33,537 nt of DNA, from assembly GCA_017459925.1 (NCBI GenBank), contig JAFUCC010000029.1:1-33537 (forward strand). The letters run 5' to 3'. The translations under genes and the position numbers were made by a program. Under the pieces are notes generated by a model, which saw nothing but the letters and a program-made list of their open reading frames with translations, did not search any database and was not told the DNA's origin. Positions 1 to 7,455 of the stretch are shown here, piece after piece (position 1 is the first letter of the stretch; every line of letters starts with the position of its first letter). Source of the DNA: Eggerthellaceae bacterium. GTDB taxonomy: Bacteria; Actinomycetota; Coriobacteriia; Coriobacteriales; Eggerthellaceae.

Positions 1-51
1 CTCGGAGGATATTGATTATTGAGTAATCAATATCCTCCGAGGAAATTGATT
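1..51. repeat. Tandem palindromic repeat, family P1 (AATCAAT/ATTGATT)
   Basis: Positions 25-51 form a 27-bp palindromic unit: AATCAAT, one base, TCCTC, one base, GAGGA, one base, ATTGATT. A second unit, cut by the window edge, occupies 1-17, and the two together allow an 18-bp perfect stem (1-18 with 24-41, loop 19-23). A third copy lies at 19782-19808. The element sits beyond the mIHF terminator and codes for nothing visible. It resembles REP-type intergenic palindromes. Confidence 0.7.
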
Positions 52-62
52 AGCCCAACAAC

Positions 63-91
63 AAAAAAGCCCTTCCGAATGGAAGGGCTTT
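63..91 (-). terminator. Rho-independent terminator of the mIHF gene
   Basis: An 11-bp stem (66-76 with 81-91, loop GAAT) is followed on the minus strand by a T run (A run at 63-68 on the plus strand). It begins 24 bases beyond the mIHF stop codon. Confidence 0.85.
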
Positions 92-114
92 CGTGCTTCT
101 ATGTTCGCGAAGAA

Positions 115-423
115 CTAGTCGAGCGCCTCGATCAGAGCGGCGACCTGCTTCTCGCCCAGGCCGGACAGACGGCGGCCTTCGGCGATGCCGATCTCAGCCA
201 TGAGCTTCTCGGCCTTAGCCTTGCCATAGCCCGGGAACGACTCGATGAACTGAGAAACCTTGATCTTGCCGTAGATGGGATCGTCGCGCTTGCCGAGAGC
301 CTTCTTGGCGGTCAGCTTGCCAGCCTTGATGTCCTCGCGGACCTTGGCGCGCTTACGACGGGTTTCCTTGGCCTTCTCGAGAGCGGCGGCACGCTGCTCT
401 TCAGTCATCTGAGGCAATGCCAT
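115..423 (-). CDS. mihF: Integration host factor, actinobacterial type (mIHF)
   Basis: This encodes a 102-residue basic, DNA-binding nucleoid protein of the mIHF/sIHF family, which is unrelated to the HU/IHF fold of proteobacteria and is essential in mycobacteria. The N-terminal third is a Lys/Arg-rich helix (roughly residues 8-45). The C-terminal part has the helix-two-turn-helix pattern typical of the family, with GYGKAKAEKLMAEIGI at 65-80 and RRLSGLGEKQ further on. The start at 423 is chosen because AAAGGAG (432-438) lies eight bases upstream and the length matches the family; a longer reading to 636 adds only non-conserved sequence. The gene stands alone, with its own promoter and terminator. 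The family assignment is secure. Confidence 0.93.
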   Translation of the reverse strand: MALPQMTEEQRAAALEKAKETRRKRAKVREDIKAGKLTAKKALGKRDDPIYGKIKVSQFIESFPGYGKAKAEKLMAEIGIAEGRRLSGLGEKQVAALIEALD

Positions 424-464
424 GTTCAGAACTCCTTTGCTAATTGATGAATACTGCCTAACGA

Positions 465-495
465 ATACTAGCAGAAACCGAGGTGGATGTGTCAA
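465..495 (-). promoter_or_regulatory. Probable sigma70-type promoter of mIHF
   Basis: Read on the minus strand there is a perfect TTGACA (490-495) and a TAGTAT -10 element (465-470), separated by 19 bases. Transcription would begin near 458, about 35 bases before the start codon. The spacer is slightly long. Confidence 0.5.
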
Positions 496-801
496 ACAGC
501 ACATTTCCCCTTCAAAAACGGCCTGTTTAACCTGCTGTTTCAGCACAGCTGTCATCGCGCACATATATAAGAGAATTCGCTCCGCTCTGTGATGAACGAG
601 TACGAAGCGTGACGAGATGATTATCTTTCGTTTCATTTGTGAATAATTGAATCACGCTTTTGACCTGCAATTTAGCATTCTTGTTGAATGTTATATGAAT
701 AATTATTAACCGTCTTTTCAAGAACGGTATAGTATCGCAGCACGCCGCAGAGCCCATCACGGAAAGCCCTGCATAACCCGCTAGGAAACGAGGTATCAAA
801 T
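496..801. other. AT-rich divergent intergenic region between mIHF and the MarR-like gene
   Basis: No convincing gene is visible. An interrupted palindrome ACCGT/ACGGT spans 709-728 and is followed directly by TATAGT (728-733), a possible -10 element for the rightward gene. This could be an autoregulatory operator, but the arms are only five bases long. Confidence 0.4.
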
Positions 802-1290
802 ATGAACGATTCCGCAAAAACGCTCGCGAAGATGAAGAAAGCCGGCAAGCTCGTCCGCCTTTCCCAACGCAAGAACGGTCCCAAGAGCTACAAGCGCGGC
901 CAGGGCGCCCTGCTGCGCGTTCTGCTGGAAAACGACGGCGCCACGCAGCGCGAGCTCGTATCCAAACTTGGCATGAATCGCGCCGCCCTGAAGGACATCG
1001 TGCGCAAGGCCAACCGCAACGGCTACGTCACCATCGAGAAGGCCGGCGAGAAGAAGTTGTATGCCGTGAAGCTGACTGACGACGGCCGCAAGCTCGCCAA
1101 GAAGCACGAAGAGGCGCAGGACAAGGCCGCCGAGGAAATCCTGTCCGCCCTTTCCGCCGACGAACGCGCCCAGCTCGACGCCATCAACGAGAAGCTGATC
1201 GTCAGCCTGAAAGAAGCCGGCATCGACGGCAAGAAGAAAGGCCGCAAGCATCATCGCAAGGGCCACAAGCACTCGCGCCGCCTGCACTAA
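802..1290 (+). CDS. MarR-like winged helix-turn-helix transcriptional regulator
   Basis: This is a 162-residue soluble protein. Residues about 35-90 match a MarR-type winged helix: a helix around RGQGALLRVLLENDG, the pair TQRELVSKLGMNRAALKDIV that would form the recognition unit, then a wing at GYVTIEKAG. A helical segment rich in Lys, Glu and Ala follows (95-145), as in MarR dimerisation helices. The last 20 residues are extremely basic and His-rich (KKKGRKHHRKGHKHSRRLH), unusual for MarR and suggestive of extra nucleic-acid or metal contact. GAGG lies nine bases before the ATG. The gene is monocistronic with a strong terminator. The ligand and targets are unknown; another wHTH family is possible. 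Confidence 0.75.
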   Translation: MNDSAKTLAKMKKAGKLVRLSQRKNGPKSYKRGQGALLRVLLENDGATQRELVSKLGMNRAALKDIVRKANRNGYVTIEKAGEKKLYAVKLTDDGRKLAKKHEEAQDKAAEEILSALSADERAQLDAINEKLIVSLKEAGIDGKKKGRKHHRKGHKHSRRLH

Positions 1291-1313
1291 ACATAGTTGA
1301 AATAGCAACAACG

Positions 1314-1348
1314 AACCGGGGGCTTCGATTATGAGGACCCCGGTTTTT
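1314..1348 (+). terminator. Rho-independent terminator of the MarR-like gene
   Basis: AACCGGGG (1314-1321) pairs with CCCCGGTT (1338-1345), followed by a run of T to 1348, starting 24 bases after the stop codon. Confidence 0.85.
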
Positions 1349-1349
1349 C

Positions 1350-1387
1350 GTAGGGGCTCGATTCATCGAGCCCGCCGCCGTAGGCGG
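1350..1387. repeat. Palindromic repeat, family P3 (GTAGGGGC...), variant copy
   Basis: GGGCTCGAT (1354-1362) and ATCGAGCCC (1365-1373) form a 9-bp stem preceded by GTAG, then CCGCC/GGCGG. Related copies occur at 23505-23536 and 31074-31101. It directly abuts the preceding terminator. Confidence 0.65.
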
Positions 1388-1400
1388 ATGTATTAGTTGG

Positions 1401-1500
1401 AATGAGTATCAGGACGTTCCTCCTACTCATTTCCAGGGTACGGGAACTGGGGCCAGGCATGCCTTGCTAAATGAGTAGGAGGAACGTCCTGCTACTCATT
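1401..1500. repeat. Paired palindromic element, family P2 (BIME-like)
   Basis: Two 32-bp arms (1401-1432 and 1469-1500) are inverted copies of each other with one mismatch. Each arm is itself nearly palindromic (AATGAGTAG ... AGGA CGT TCCT ... CTACTCATT). The 36-bp spacer contains no ORF. The element fills the gap between the convergent MarR-like and GGDEF/EAL genes and could also terminate the latter. The arrangement recalls paired REP elements or a small MITE. Confidence 0.75.
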
Positions 1501-1521
1501 AGGGCGCCCATTCTATTTGCG

Positions 1522-4050
1522 TTAATTCGCACGGAACACGAGAATGGCCAGCACGTCGGTCGCCTCGTCGTCGACGGCGTCCGACTTCACGCTGAGGTCG
1601 AGAAGCTCGCCCGAATCGGTGCGGATGTGGAACCGCAGCGACATCTCCTGGATCGGGAAAATGTCCGGGTCTTTCAGAGTGGCACGCACATCGTCTTCCA
1701 CGATGCGATTGATGAACGCGCCGGATGCAAGCTCGTCTTGGAATTCCTCGGCAGTAAGCCCCATCGCGCGTTCGAGCCCATGCGTCACGGCCTTGTACAC
1801 GATACCGCCGCCAAATTTGCGAACGAACACCATGCTGTCAGACGAGAACCGCGAGAGCAGCTTCATCTGGCCTTGCAGCTCGGTGAGCTCGGTGACATCG
1901 CGCACCGAACCGTAGAAAAGCCTGCCGCCGTCCCGCCTACCTAAATAGTAGAAGCGGAAGTAGTAGCGGTTCACCGCGCCACCATAACGCAGGAAGCGCA
2001 ACATGCCCTCGGAGCCGTTCAGCACGTTGTCCTCAGCTTGTGACAACAAGTGGAATAGCTTCGGCCGCTCGTCGCGGGGCATGAGCTTCTGAATGCCATG
2101 CAGCAAATCATGGAACGCCGGCGAGTTGATGGTTTCGTAGAACTGCTCGTTGAAGCGCACGATGTCCACGTCGCTGCCGTTCCACGAGTACATGGCCACC
2201 GGTCCCAAAATGTTGTTCAACATTGAATCGCTGTACACGTTCTCGTCGAACAGCTCGCGCGTGCGGATCTGCTCGTTCGACTTCACGATGAAGCCGCGCG
2301 TGTCGAGAATTTCTCCATCCCCGATGATCTCTTCGAACTGCTCGGGGCTCATCGGGCGGTAGAACTTGTAGCCCTGCACGTAGCGACAGCCCTGGCGCTC
2401 GAGGAACTGCGACTGCTCCTCGGTTTCCACGCCTTCGCTGATGATGGGAAGGTTCATGGACTTGGCCATGTTGATGACCGATTCCAATATATGTATTCCC
2501 TTGTGGTCCTTGTCGTCGCGAATGCGAAGGAACTGGGCGTCGAGCTTTATGACGTCGACCGACAGATCGCGCAGCGTGTTCAACGACGAGTACCCGCTGC
2601 CGAAGTCGTCCATGAGCACGAGGAAGCCCTTTTCGCGCAGGCGGGTCGTGGCATCGTGGATGACCGCCATGTTGTTGACGTAGGCCGACTCGGTGACTTC
2701 GATCTTCAACAGTGAAGGATCGAGCTCGTACTGGTCGACGAGCCCCTGGAAATAATCGGGGATGTCGATGAGGTAGAAATCGACCTGCGAGACGTTCACC
2801 GAAACGGGAATGGGCGTACGGCCGCTCGCAACCCACGCCTGCAGATTGCTGCAAACCTCTTCCCAAATGTAGCAATCAAGCGTGGTGACGAACCCGTGAC
2901 GTTCGAGCACGGGTATGAAATCGAGTGGCGAAACCATGGTGCCGTCGGCCCTGCGCCAACGCGCAAGCGCCTCGACGCCGACGATCTTGCCGGTGGACAT
3001 GCGGCATTGCGGCTGCAGTTCGAAGAAGATCTCGCCGTTTTCCAGCCCGCGCAGGAAATCCGACAAGATGCGGTATTCCTTTTCCTCCTGCTCGCGCATG
3101 GGCTGGCGGAATATGCAGATGCGCTTGCGGAAATCGGCTTTCGCCTTGCCCGCCGCGATGATGGCCTGGTCGAGCAGGTCCATGCTGGTGATGGGGCCCT
3201 CGACCATGCTGATGCCGAACACCGGCATGAAGCCGACAGCCGACCTGCGCGCGGAGACGATTGCGCATAGGTCGTCGAACAGGTTGTCAATGCGGTCTTT
3301 GTCGAAAGGCGTGAGCAGGCAAAAATCGTCGCCGCCGCGATAACCGGCTAAGCCACCGGCGGTTTGCTCTTCCTTCGACAGGCGCGCGCCGATTTCCGCA
3401 AGCAGGAAGTCGCCTTCCTCGCGGCCGTACCACTCGTTGAACAGCTTGAAATGGTCGAGGTCGATGGCGATGAGGCACCAACGTTCAGGCTCGGCACCCT
3501 CGATGATGCCGCCGATGCGCGCGAGGAACGGCTGCTCACGCACCAAGCCCGTGCGGTCGTCATGGTCGGTCGTCGCCACGTAATGACGGCCCGACATGCC
3601 GACCCGCGCACGGCTCATCTGGTTTTCGATGTCGAATATGTAGAACCGGATGATACCTTCCGGGATGCCGTGCCGGCCGTCGCCTATGAGGCACACTTCA
3701 GTCCAACGCCAGCCGCCGTCTTGCAGTTTGTAGCGGTACTGCGCCGTCATGGCGCCGGGAATCTCGGCCTCGGCAAGCCGTTGGGAAACGGTATCGGGAT
3801 CCATGAACCTCGCGAAGATGTCGCGGTCGTCGGGGTGCACCATGTTGTCGATGCAGTAGTCGTACTGTGAATGGTACGAGCCGTCCGTAACGGGAACGAA
3901 GTACTTGCCTTCCACATGGAAGATATTACGGCAGCGGTCGTTGACGAGGTCGATTTCGGCGAGCTCGTCGTAAGAAGACCTGTCGAGGTACTCGACGATA
4001 GTCAGAGGAGGGCCGTCGTTTGAAAACAGACTGAGCAAGCCCGATGCCAT
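1522..4050 (-). CDS. PAS-GGDEF-EAL-PAS cyclic-di-GMP signalling protein
   Basis: An 842-residue cytoplasmic protein without membrane segments. Residues 1-145 look like a PAS-type sensor (GGWRWTEV at 112-119). Residues 155-315 form a GGDEF domain whose signature reads RGGDDF (238-243), with Asp in place of the usual Glu, so cyclase activity is uncertain. Residues 325-575 form an EAL domain with its catalytic set in place: EAL 360-362, the Asn of VNVS, EVTES 451-455, DDFGSGYSS 481-489, Lys502 and Glu539. This predicts an active c-di-GMP phosphodiesterase. Two further PAS-like segments occupy about 600-842, an unusual C-terminal position. The start at 4050 is chosen for AAGGAGG five bases upstream (4055-4062); a reading to 4071 would put this site inside the gene. 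It is monocistronic. Confidence 0.9.
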   Translation of the reverse strand: MASGLLSLFSNDGPPLTIVEYLDRSSYDELAEIDLVNDRCRNIFHVEGKYFVPVTDGSYHSQYDYCIDNMVHPDDRDIFARFMDPDTVSQRLAEAEIPGAMTAQYRYKLQDGGWRWTEVCLIGDGRHGIPEGIIRFYIFDIENQMSRARVGMSGRHYVATTDHDDRTGLVREQPFLARIGGIIEGAEPERWCLIAIDLDHFKLFNEWYGREEGDFLLAEIGARLSKEEQTAGGLAGYRGGDDFCLLTPFDKDRIDNLFDDLCAIVSARRSAVGFMPVFGISMVEGPITSMDLLDQAIIAAGKAKADFRKRICIFRQPMREQEEKEYRILSDFLRGLENGEIFFELQPQCRMSTGKIVGVEALARWRRADGTMVSPLDFIPVLERHGFVTTLDCYIWEEVCSNLQAWVASGRTPIPVSVNVSQVDFYLIDIPDYFQGLVDQYELDPSLLKIEVTESAYVNNMAVIHDATTRLREKGFLVLMDDFGSGYSSLNTLRDLSVDVIKLDAQFLRIRDDKDHKGIHILESVINMAKSMNLPIISEGVETEEQSQFLERQGCRYVQGYKFYRPMSPEQFEEIIGDGEILDTRGFIVKSNEQIRTRELFDENVYSDSMLNNILGPVAMYSWNGSDVDIVRFNEQFYETINSPAFHDLLHGIQKLMPRDERPKLFHLLSQAEDNVLNGSEGMLRFLRYGGAVNRYYFRFYYLGRRDGGRLFYGSVRDVTELTELQGQMKLLSRFSSDSMVFVRKFGGGIVYKAVTHGLERAMGLTAEEFQDELASGAFINRIVEDDVRATLKDPDIFPIQEMSLRFHIRTDSGELLDLSVKSDAVDDEATDVLAILVFRAN

Positions 4051-4182
4051 AGCGTCCTCCTTGCCCGTCATGTTCCATCAACCCTTCAGCATAGCCTGGA
4101 TATTATAACTTAAAAACGAATAATTATCAAAATTTGCGCAGTTCAAACAGTCAATAGCACCCGTTTTATCAACTTTAGCGAA

Positions 4183-4211
4183 CAGGGACCGTCCAAGCTG
4201 GGCGGCCCCTG
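4183..4211 (-). terminator. Hairpin downstream of the first ABC binding-protein gene
   Basis: A 12-bp imperfect stem (4183-4194 with 4200-4211, loop AAGCT, one mismatch and one GU pair) lies 28 bases beyond the stop codon. There is no T run after it, so termination may be weak. Confidence 0.45.
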
Positions 4212-4239
4212 TGAAAGGGAGGGCAGATAATCAGACGGC

Positions 4240-5379
4240 TTACGCCGGGTCCAAGCCGTCCAGCATGCGCTGGGCATCGTCGGCGGAAAGCGTGTAACCG
4301 TAGAACTGCTTGTAGAAGTCCTGCGTCTCCTTCACCATGTCGACGTCGGTGAACTTGTCGGGGTTCAACTTCTGGGCAGCCCAGAGCACCTGCAGCGCTT
4401 CCTCGCCGGAGTAGCGGTCCCAAGCGAACACGCCGCCGGGGTTGCCGTACACGGCGCCGTTCTTCACTGCGGTGATACCCGTCCAGGCGGAATCGGCCAT
4501 GAGGGCCTTGACCGCTTCCTCGTTGCCACCGCCGATGATGATGACCTGCGGGTCGGCGTTCACGATGTCTTCCATCGTCACCTCGACCATGTTGCCCTCG
4601 ATGGTCAGGCAGTTCTTGCCGCCGGCCAGCTTGATCCACTCGTCGACAATCGTCTTCACGCCGTCGACCTTCGTCAGCGCGTTGGCGTTGGCAATATGGA
4701 GCACCGACACCTTGTCGGCATCGGACACGCCCGCCATCGCCTTCTCGACCTTCGCGATGTTGGCATCGAGCAGATCCGCCCATTCCTTGGCGATATCCAC
4801 CGCGTCGCCGCCCAGAACCTGGCCGGTGAGCTCCACGTCGTTGCGCAAGCCCTCGTAGTTGTTGAAGGCGACGTTCACGGTCGTAAGCCCCTGCTTGCGA
4901 CAGTTGGCCGTGACGTCCTTGTCGGACGTGAACACGACATCGGGCTCGAGGTTGAACGCCTCCTCGTAGTTCACCTCGCCGGCGCCGGTGCCGACGACAA
5001 GCGCTTCCACGTTCGCCAGGCCGGGGAACACGGCGTTCGCCCACGGGCGTTTCTTGAAGTTATCGGTCGTACCGACCAGCTTGTCAGCGGCGCCGAGCAT
5101 AAGGACGACCTGGTTGTGTGCATGCCACAAATCCACAATCTTGTTGATTTCGGTGGGAACCTCGACCGTATCGCCCTGCAGGTCGGTAATGGTCTGCGTG
5201 CCGGCTGCCGCCGACGAGGCCGATGCGCTCGCAGACGCACTCGCCGAGGCGGATGCGCTGGCAGAGCCCGAACCCGACCCACCCGCGCAACCCGCGAGAC
5301 CCGCGAGACCCGCGATGGCGGCCGTAGCCGAGCCGATTTTGACGAATTGCCTTCTTGAGATTCCATCCTGATACGACAT
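4240..5379 (-). CDS. Tat-exported lipoprotein, FecB/BtuF-type ABC substrate-binding protein
   Basis: A 379-residue binding protein of the TroA-like superfamily that feeds FecCD-type importers. The N-terminus has a twin-arginine motif (SRRQFVK, 8-14) and a lipobox LAGC with the lipidated Cys at 31. A Ser-Ala linker follows (about 35-60). The mature domain begins with ITDLQGDTVEVP and contains NLEPDVVFTS and NADPQVIIIGGG, phrases typical of metal-chelate binding proteins. AAGGAGGA lies five bases before the chosen ATG. The gene is divergent from a permease-ATPase pair, which it should serve. Substrate unknown: ferric chelate, corrinoid or haem, and molybdate (MolA type) are all used by relatives. 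Confidence 0.9.
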   Translation of the reverse strand: MSYQDGISRRQFVKIGSATAAIAGLAGLAGCAGGSGSGSASASASASASASASASSAAAGTQTITDLQGDTVEVPTEINKIVDLWHAHNQVVLMLGAADKLVGTTDNFKKRPWANAVFPGLANVEALVVGTGAGEVNYEEAFNLEPDVVFTSDKDVTANCRKQGLTTVNVAFNNYEGLRNDVELTGQVLGGDAVDIAKEWADLLDANIAKVEKAMAGVSDADKVSVLHIANANALTKVDGVKTIVDEWIKLAGGKNCLTIEGNMVEVTMEDIVNADPQVIIIGGGNEEAVKALMADSAWTGITAVKNGAVYGNPGGVFAWDRYSGEEALQVLWAAQKLNPDKFTDVDMVKETQDFYKQFYGYTLSADDAQRMLDGLDPA

Positions 5380-5449
5380 GCGCTTCCTCCTTAGATTCTT
5401 TCTACGCACAAGGTCGGAACAGCATCCCTTCCTTTATTCCGCCCCAACT

Positions 5450-5487
5450 ATAATAGTTAACAAATACTATGTTTACAAGAGTATATT
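5450..5487. promoter_or_regulatory. Bidirectional promoter with 21-bp operator-like palindrome
   Basis: Leftward promoter: TTGTAA (5473-5478), 17 bases, TATTAT (5450-5455). Possible rightward promoter: TTAACA (5457-5462), 19 bases, TATATT (5482-5487). An imperfect palindrome with arms GTTAACAAA and TATGTTTAC (5456-5476) fills the leftward spacer and overlaps both -35 elements. A repressor bound there would shut off both transporter genes together. Its identity is unknown. Confidence 0.6.
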
Positions 5488-5552
5488 TTTGTTAGAAAAT
5501 AAATCTGACCTGCTCTTTTACGACTATTTCAACCAAAATTAGAGAGGTGACT

Positions 5553-6626
5553 ATGGCTGAAGAGAAGCCAAATAAGGATCGGAAATTCTCCGCCGAAGAC
5601 GCGACGACCGAGGGAAAGAAGCAAGTGCCCTTAAGCATTATCCTCATCGGTTGCGGCATCGTCGTCATGGCGCTGGCCGTGGCGTCGCTTTGCATGGGGC
5701 GTTACTCAGTCGACGTCTTCGATACGATCCAAATCCTATTCTCGCCGCTCACAGGCACGCAAGATGCTTGGCCGACGAACGATTACAACGTCATCATGAA
5801 CATTCGCTTGCCGCGCGTGTTAGCGGCGTTCCTCGTTGGCGCGGCACTGGCCCTTTCCGGCGCGTCGTACCAGGGCGTGTTCCAGAACCCGCTCGTCTCT
5901 CCCGACATCTTGGGCGTGTCGTACGGCGCATGCGTGGGCGCAGCCCTTTCCATCCTGCTGTACATGAACACATGGCAGACGCAGATCTTCGCGTTCGTAG
6001 GCGGCCTCGTCACTGTGTTCATAACCGTGTCGCTTCCCAAGCTCATGCATCGCCATTCCAACGTCATGATGGTGCTGTCCGGCATCATCGTCGGCGGCCT
6101 CATGTCCTCGATCTTGGGCCTCATGAAATACGTCGCCGACCCCGACACCCAGCTGCAATCCATCACGTACTGGCAGCTGGGTTCCATCGCCAAGGTCGAC
6201 TTCACGGTCCTAGGCTACACGGCGCCGGTCATGATCATCGCCGCCATCGTGCTCGTCGCCATGCGCTGGCGGCTGAACCTCATCTCGCTCGGCGAAGAGG
6301 AAGCACGCTCGCTCGGCGTGGACCTGAAACGCGAGCGCAACATCATCATCATCGCATCCACGCTGCTCACGGCCAGCGCGGTTTCCATCTCGGGAACCAT
6401 CGGCTGGGTGGGCCTCATCATCCCGCATGTCACGCGTCGCATCGTCGGCTCCGACAACAAGCGGCTGATACCCACGGTCATCCTAGTCGCCGCCGCGTTC
6501 ATGATCCTGGTCGACCTGTTCGCGCGCAACATATCCGGCTACGAGATTCCGCTCGGCATCCTGACGGGCCTCATAGGCGCGCCGATATTCGGCTACATCC
6601 TCGTAAAGCAACGCGACGTGGACTAG
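5553..6626 (+). CDS. FecCD-type ABC transporter permease
   Basis: A 357-residue inner-membrane protein with a polar N-terminal tail of about 28 residues and then the multi-pass FecCD/BtuC pattern. Family hallmarks visible are RLPRVLAAFLVGAALALSGA, the QGVFQNPLVSPDILGVSYGA region, and the ATPase-coupling stretch SLGEEEARSLGVD followed by GTIGWVGLIIPHVTRR. GAGAGG lies five bases before the ATG at 5553; a GTG two codons earlier would overlap that site. The ATPase gene follows after 15 bases. It should act as a homodimer with the downstream ATPase and receive substrate from the divergent lipoprotein. Confidence 0.92.
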   Translation: MAEEKPNKDRKFSAEDATTEGKKQVPLSIILIGCGIVVMALAVASLCMGRYSVDVFDTIQILFSPLTGTQDAWPTNDYNVIMNIRLPRVLAAFLVGAALALSGASYQGVFQNPLVSPDILGVSYGACVGAALSILLYMNTWQTQIFAFVGGLVTVFITVSLPKLMHRHSNVMMVLSGIIVGGLMSSILGLMKYVADPDTQLQSITYWQLGSIAKVDFTVLGYTAPVMIIAAIVLVAMRWRLNLISLGEEEARSLGVDLKRERNIIIIASTLLTASAVSISGTIGWVGLIIPHVTRRIVGSDNKRLIPTVILVAAAFMILVDLFARNISGYEIPLGILTGLIGAPIFGYILVKQRDVD

Positions 6627-6641
6627 CGGAAGGAGGCAACC

Positions 6642-7427
6642 ATGGGATCTTTGATCGAAGTCAACAACCTGGCGTTCCGCTATTCGGCCGAGCGGGGCAA
6701 CGTGTTCCAGGGCATTACGTTCACGGTGGAAAGGGGCGAGATGTTCACGTTGCTCGGCCCCAACGGCGCGGGCAAGTCGACGCTGCTGAACTGCATCGCC
6801 GGCTTGGCAGCACCGAGCGAAGGCTACGTGAAGGTGAACGACAAACCGGTAGAAAGCTACTCCACACGCGAGCTGGCCAAGCATATCGGCTACGTGCGCC
6901 AGCACATCGCGGTGACCTACGGTTACACGGTTCGCGAGTACCTGGTCATGGGCGCAGCACCGCGTATCGGCATGTTCGCCACGCCCAAACAGGAAGACTA
7001 CGAGCGCGTAGAAGAGGCCATCGAGGACCTGGAACTGCAGAAGCTGGCCGACCGCACGGTGTCGCACCTGTCGGGAGGCGAGCGCCAGCGCGTCGCCGTG
7101 GCGCGCTCCATCGTGCAGAACCCCGAAGTCATCCTGTTCGACGAGCCCACGAGCGCGCTCGACTTCGGCAACCAAATCCGCGTCATGCGCACCTGCAAGC
7201 ACCTGACCGAACGCGGCTATGCCGTGGTCATGACCACGCACAACCCCGACCAGCCCATACTGCTCGGCGGCAAGGTGGCCATGCTGAACGCCGACGGCAC
7301 GCTGGCCGTAGGCGACGCCGAAACCACGCTGACGAGCGAACGCCTAAGCGAGCTGTACGGCACCGAGCTGCACCTGGTCCATGTCGACGAAGTCGACCGC
7401 GTGGCCTGCGTGTCGAGCAAGCTGTAG
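6642..7427 (+). CDS. FecE-type ABC transporter ATP-binding protein
   Basis: A 261-residue cytoplasmic ATPase. It has Walker A GPNGAGKST, Q-loop YVRQH, signature LSGGERQR, Walker B VILFDEPTSALDFG and the switch His in TTHNPDQ. Its length and the C-terminal ELYGTEL motif are typical of the FecE/BtuD branch. AAGGAGG lies five bases upstream. The stop codon forms one end of a palindromic repeat shared with the convergent gene. Confidence 0.93.
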   Translation: MGSLIEVNNLAFRYSAERGNVFQGITFTVERGEMFTLLGPNGAGKSTLLNCIAGLAAPSEGYVKVNDKPVESYSTRELAKHIGYVRQHIAVTYGYTVREYLVMGAAPRIGMFATPKQEDYERVEEAIEDLELQKLADRTVSHLSGGERQRVAVARSIVQNPEVILFDEPTSALDFGNQIRVMRTCKHLTERGYAVVMTTHNPDQPILLGGKVAMLNADGTLAVGDAETTLTSERLSELYGTELHLVHVDEVDRVACVSSKL

Positions 7428-7455
7428 CCCAAAGGGGATACTCCCCATTGGGCTA
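7425..7455. repeat. Palindromic repeat, family P4, spanning two stop codons
   Basis: TAGCCCAA(A)GGGGA (7425-7438) pairs with TCCCCATTGGGCTA (7442-7455), one mismatch, loop of three. The first TAG is the stop of the rightward ATPase gene; the last CTA is the stop (TAG) of the leftward methyltransferase gene. A nearly identical copy is at 24385-24415. It probably serves as a bidirectional terminator hairpin, although there is no T run. Confidence 0.75.
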
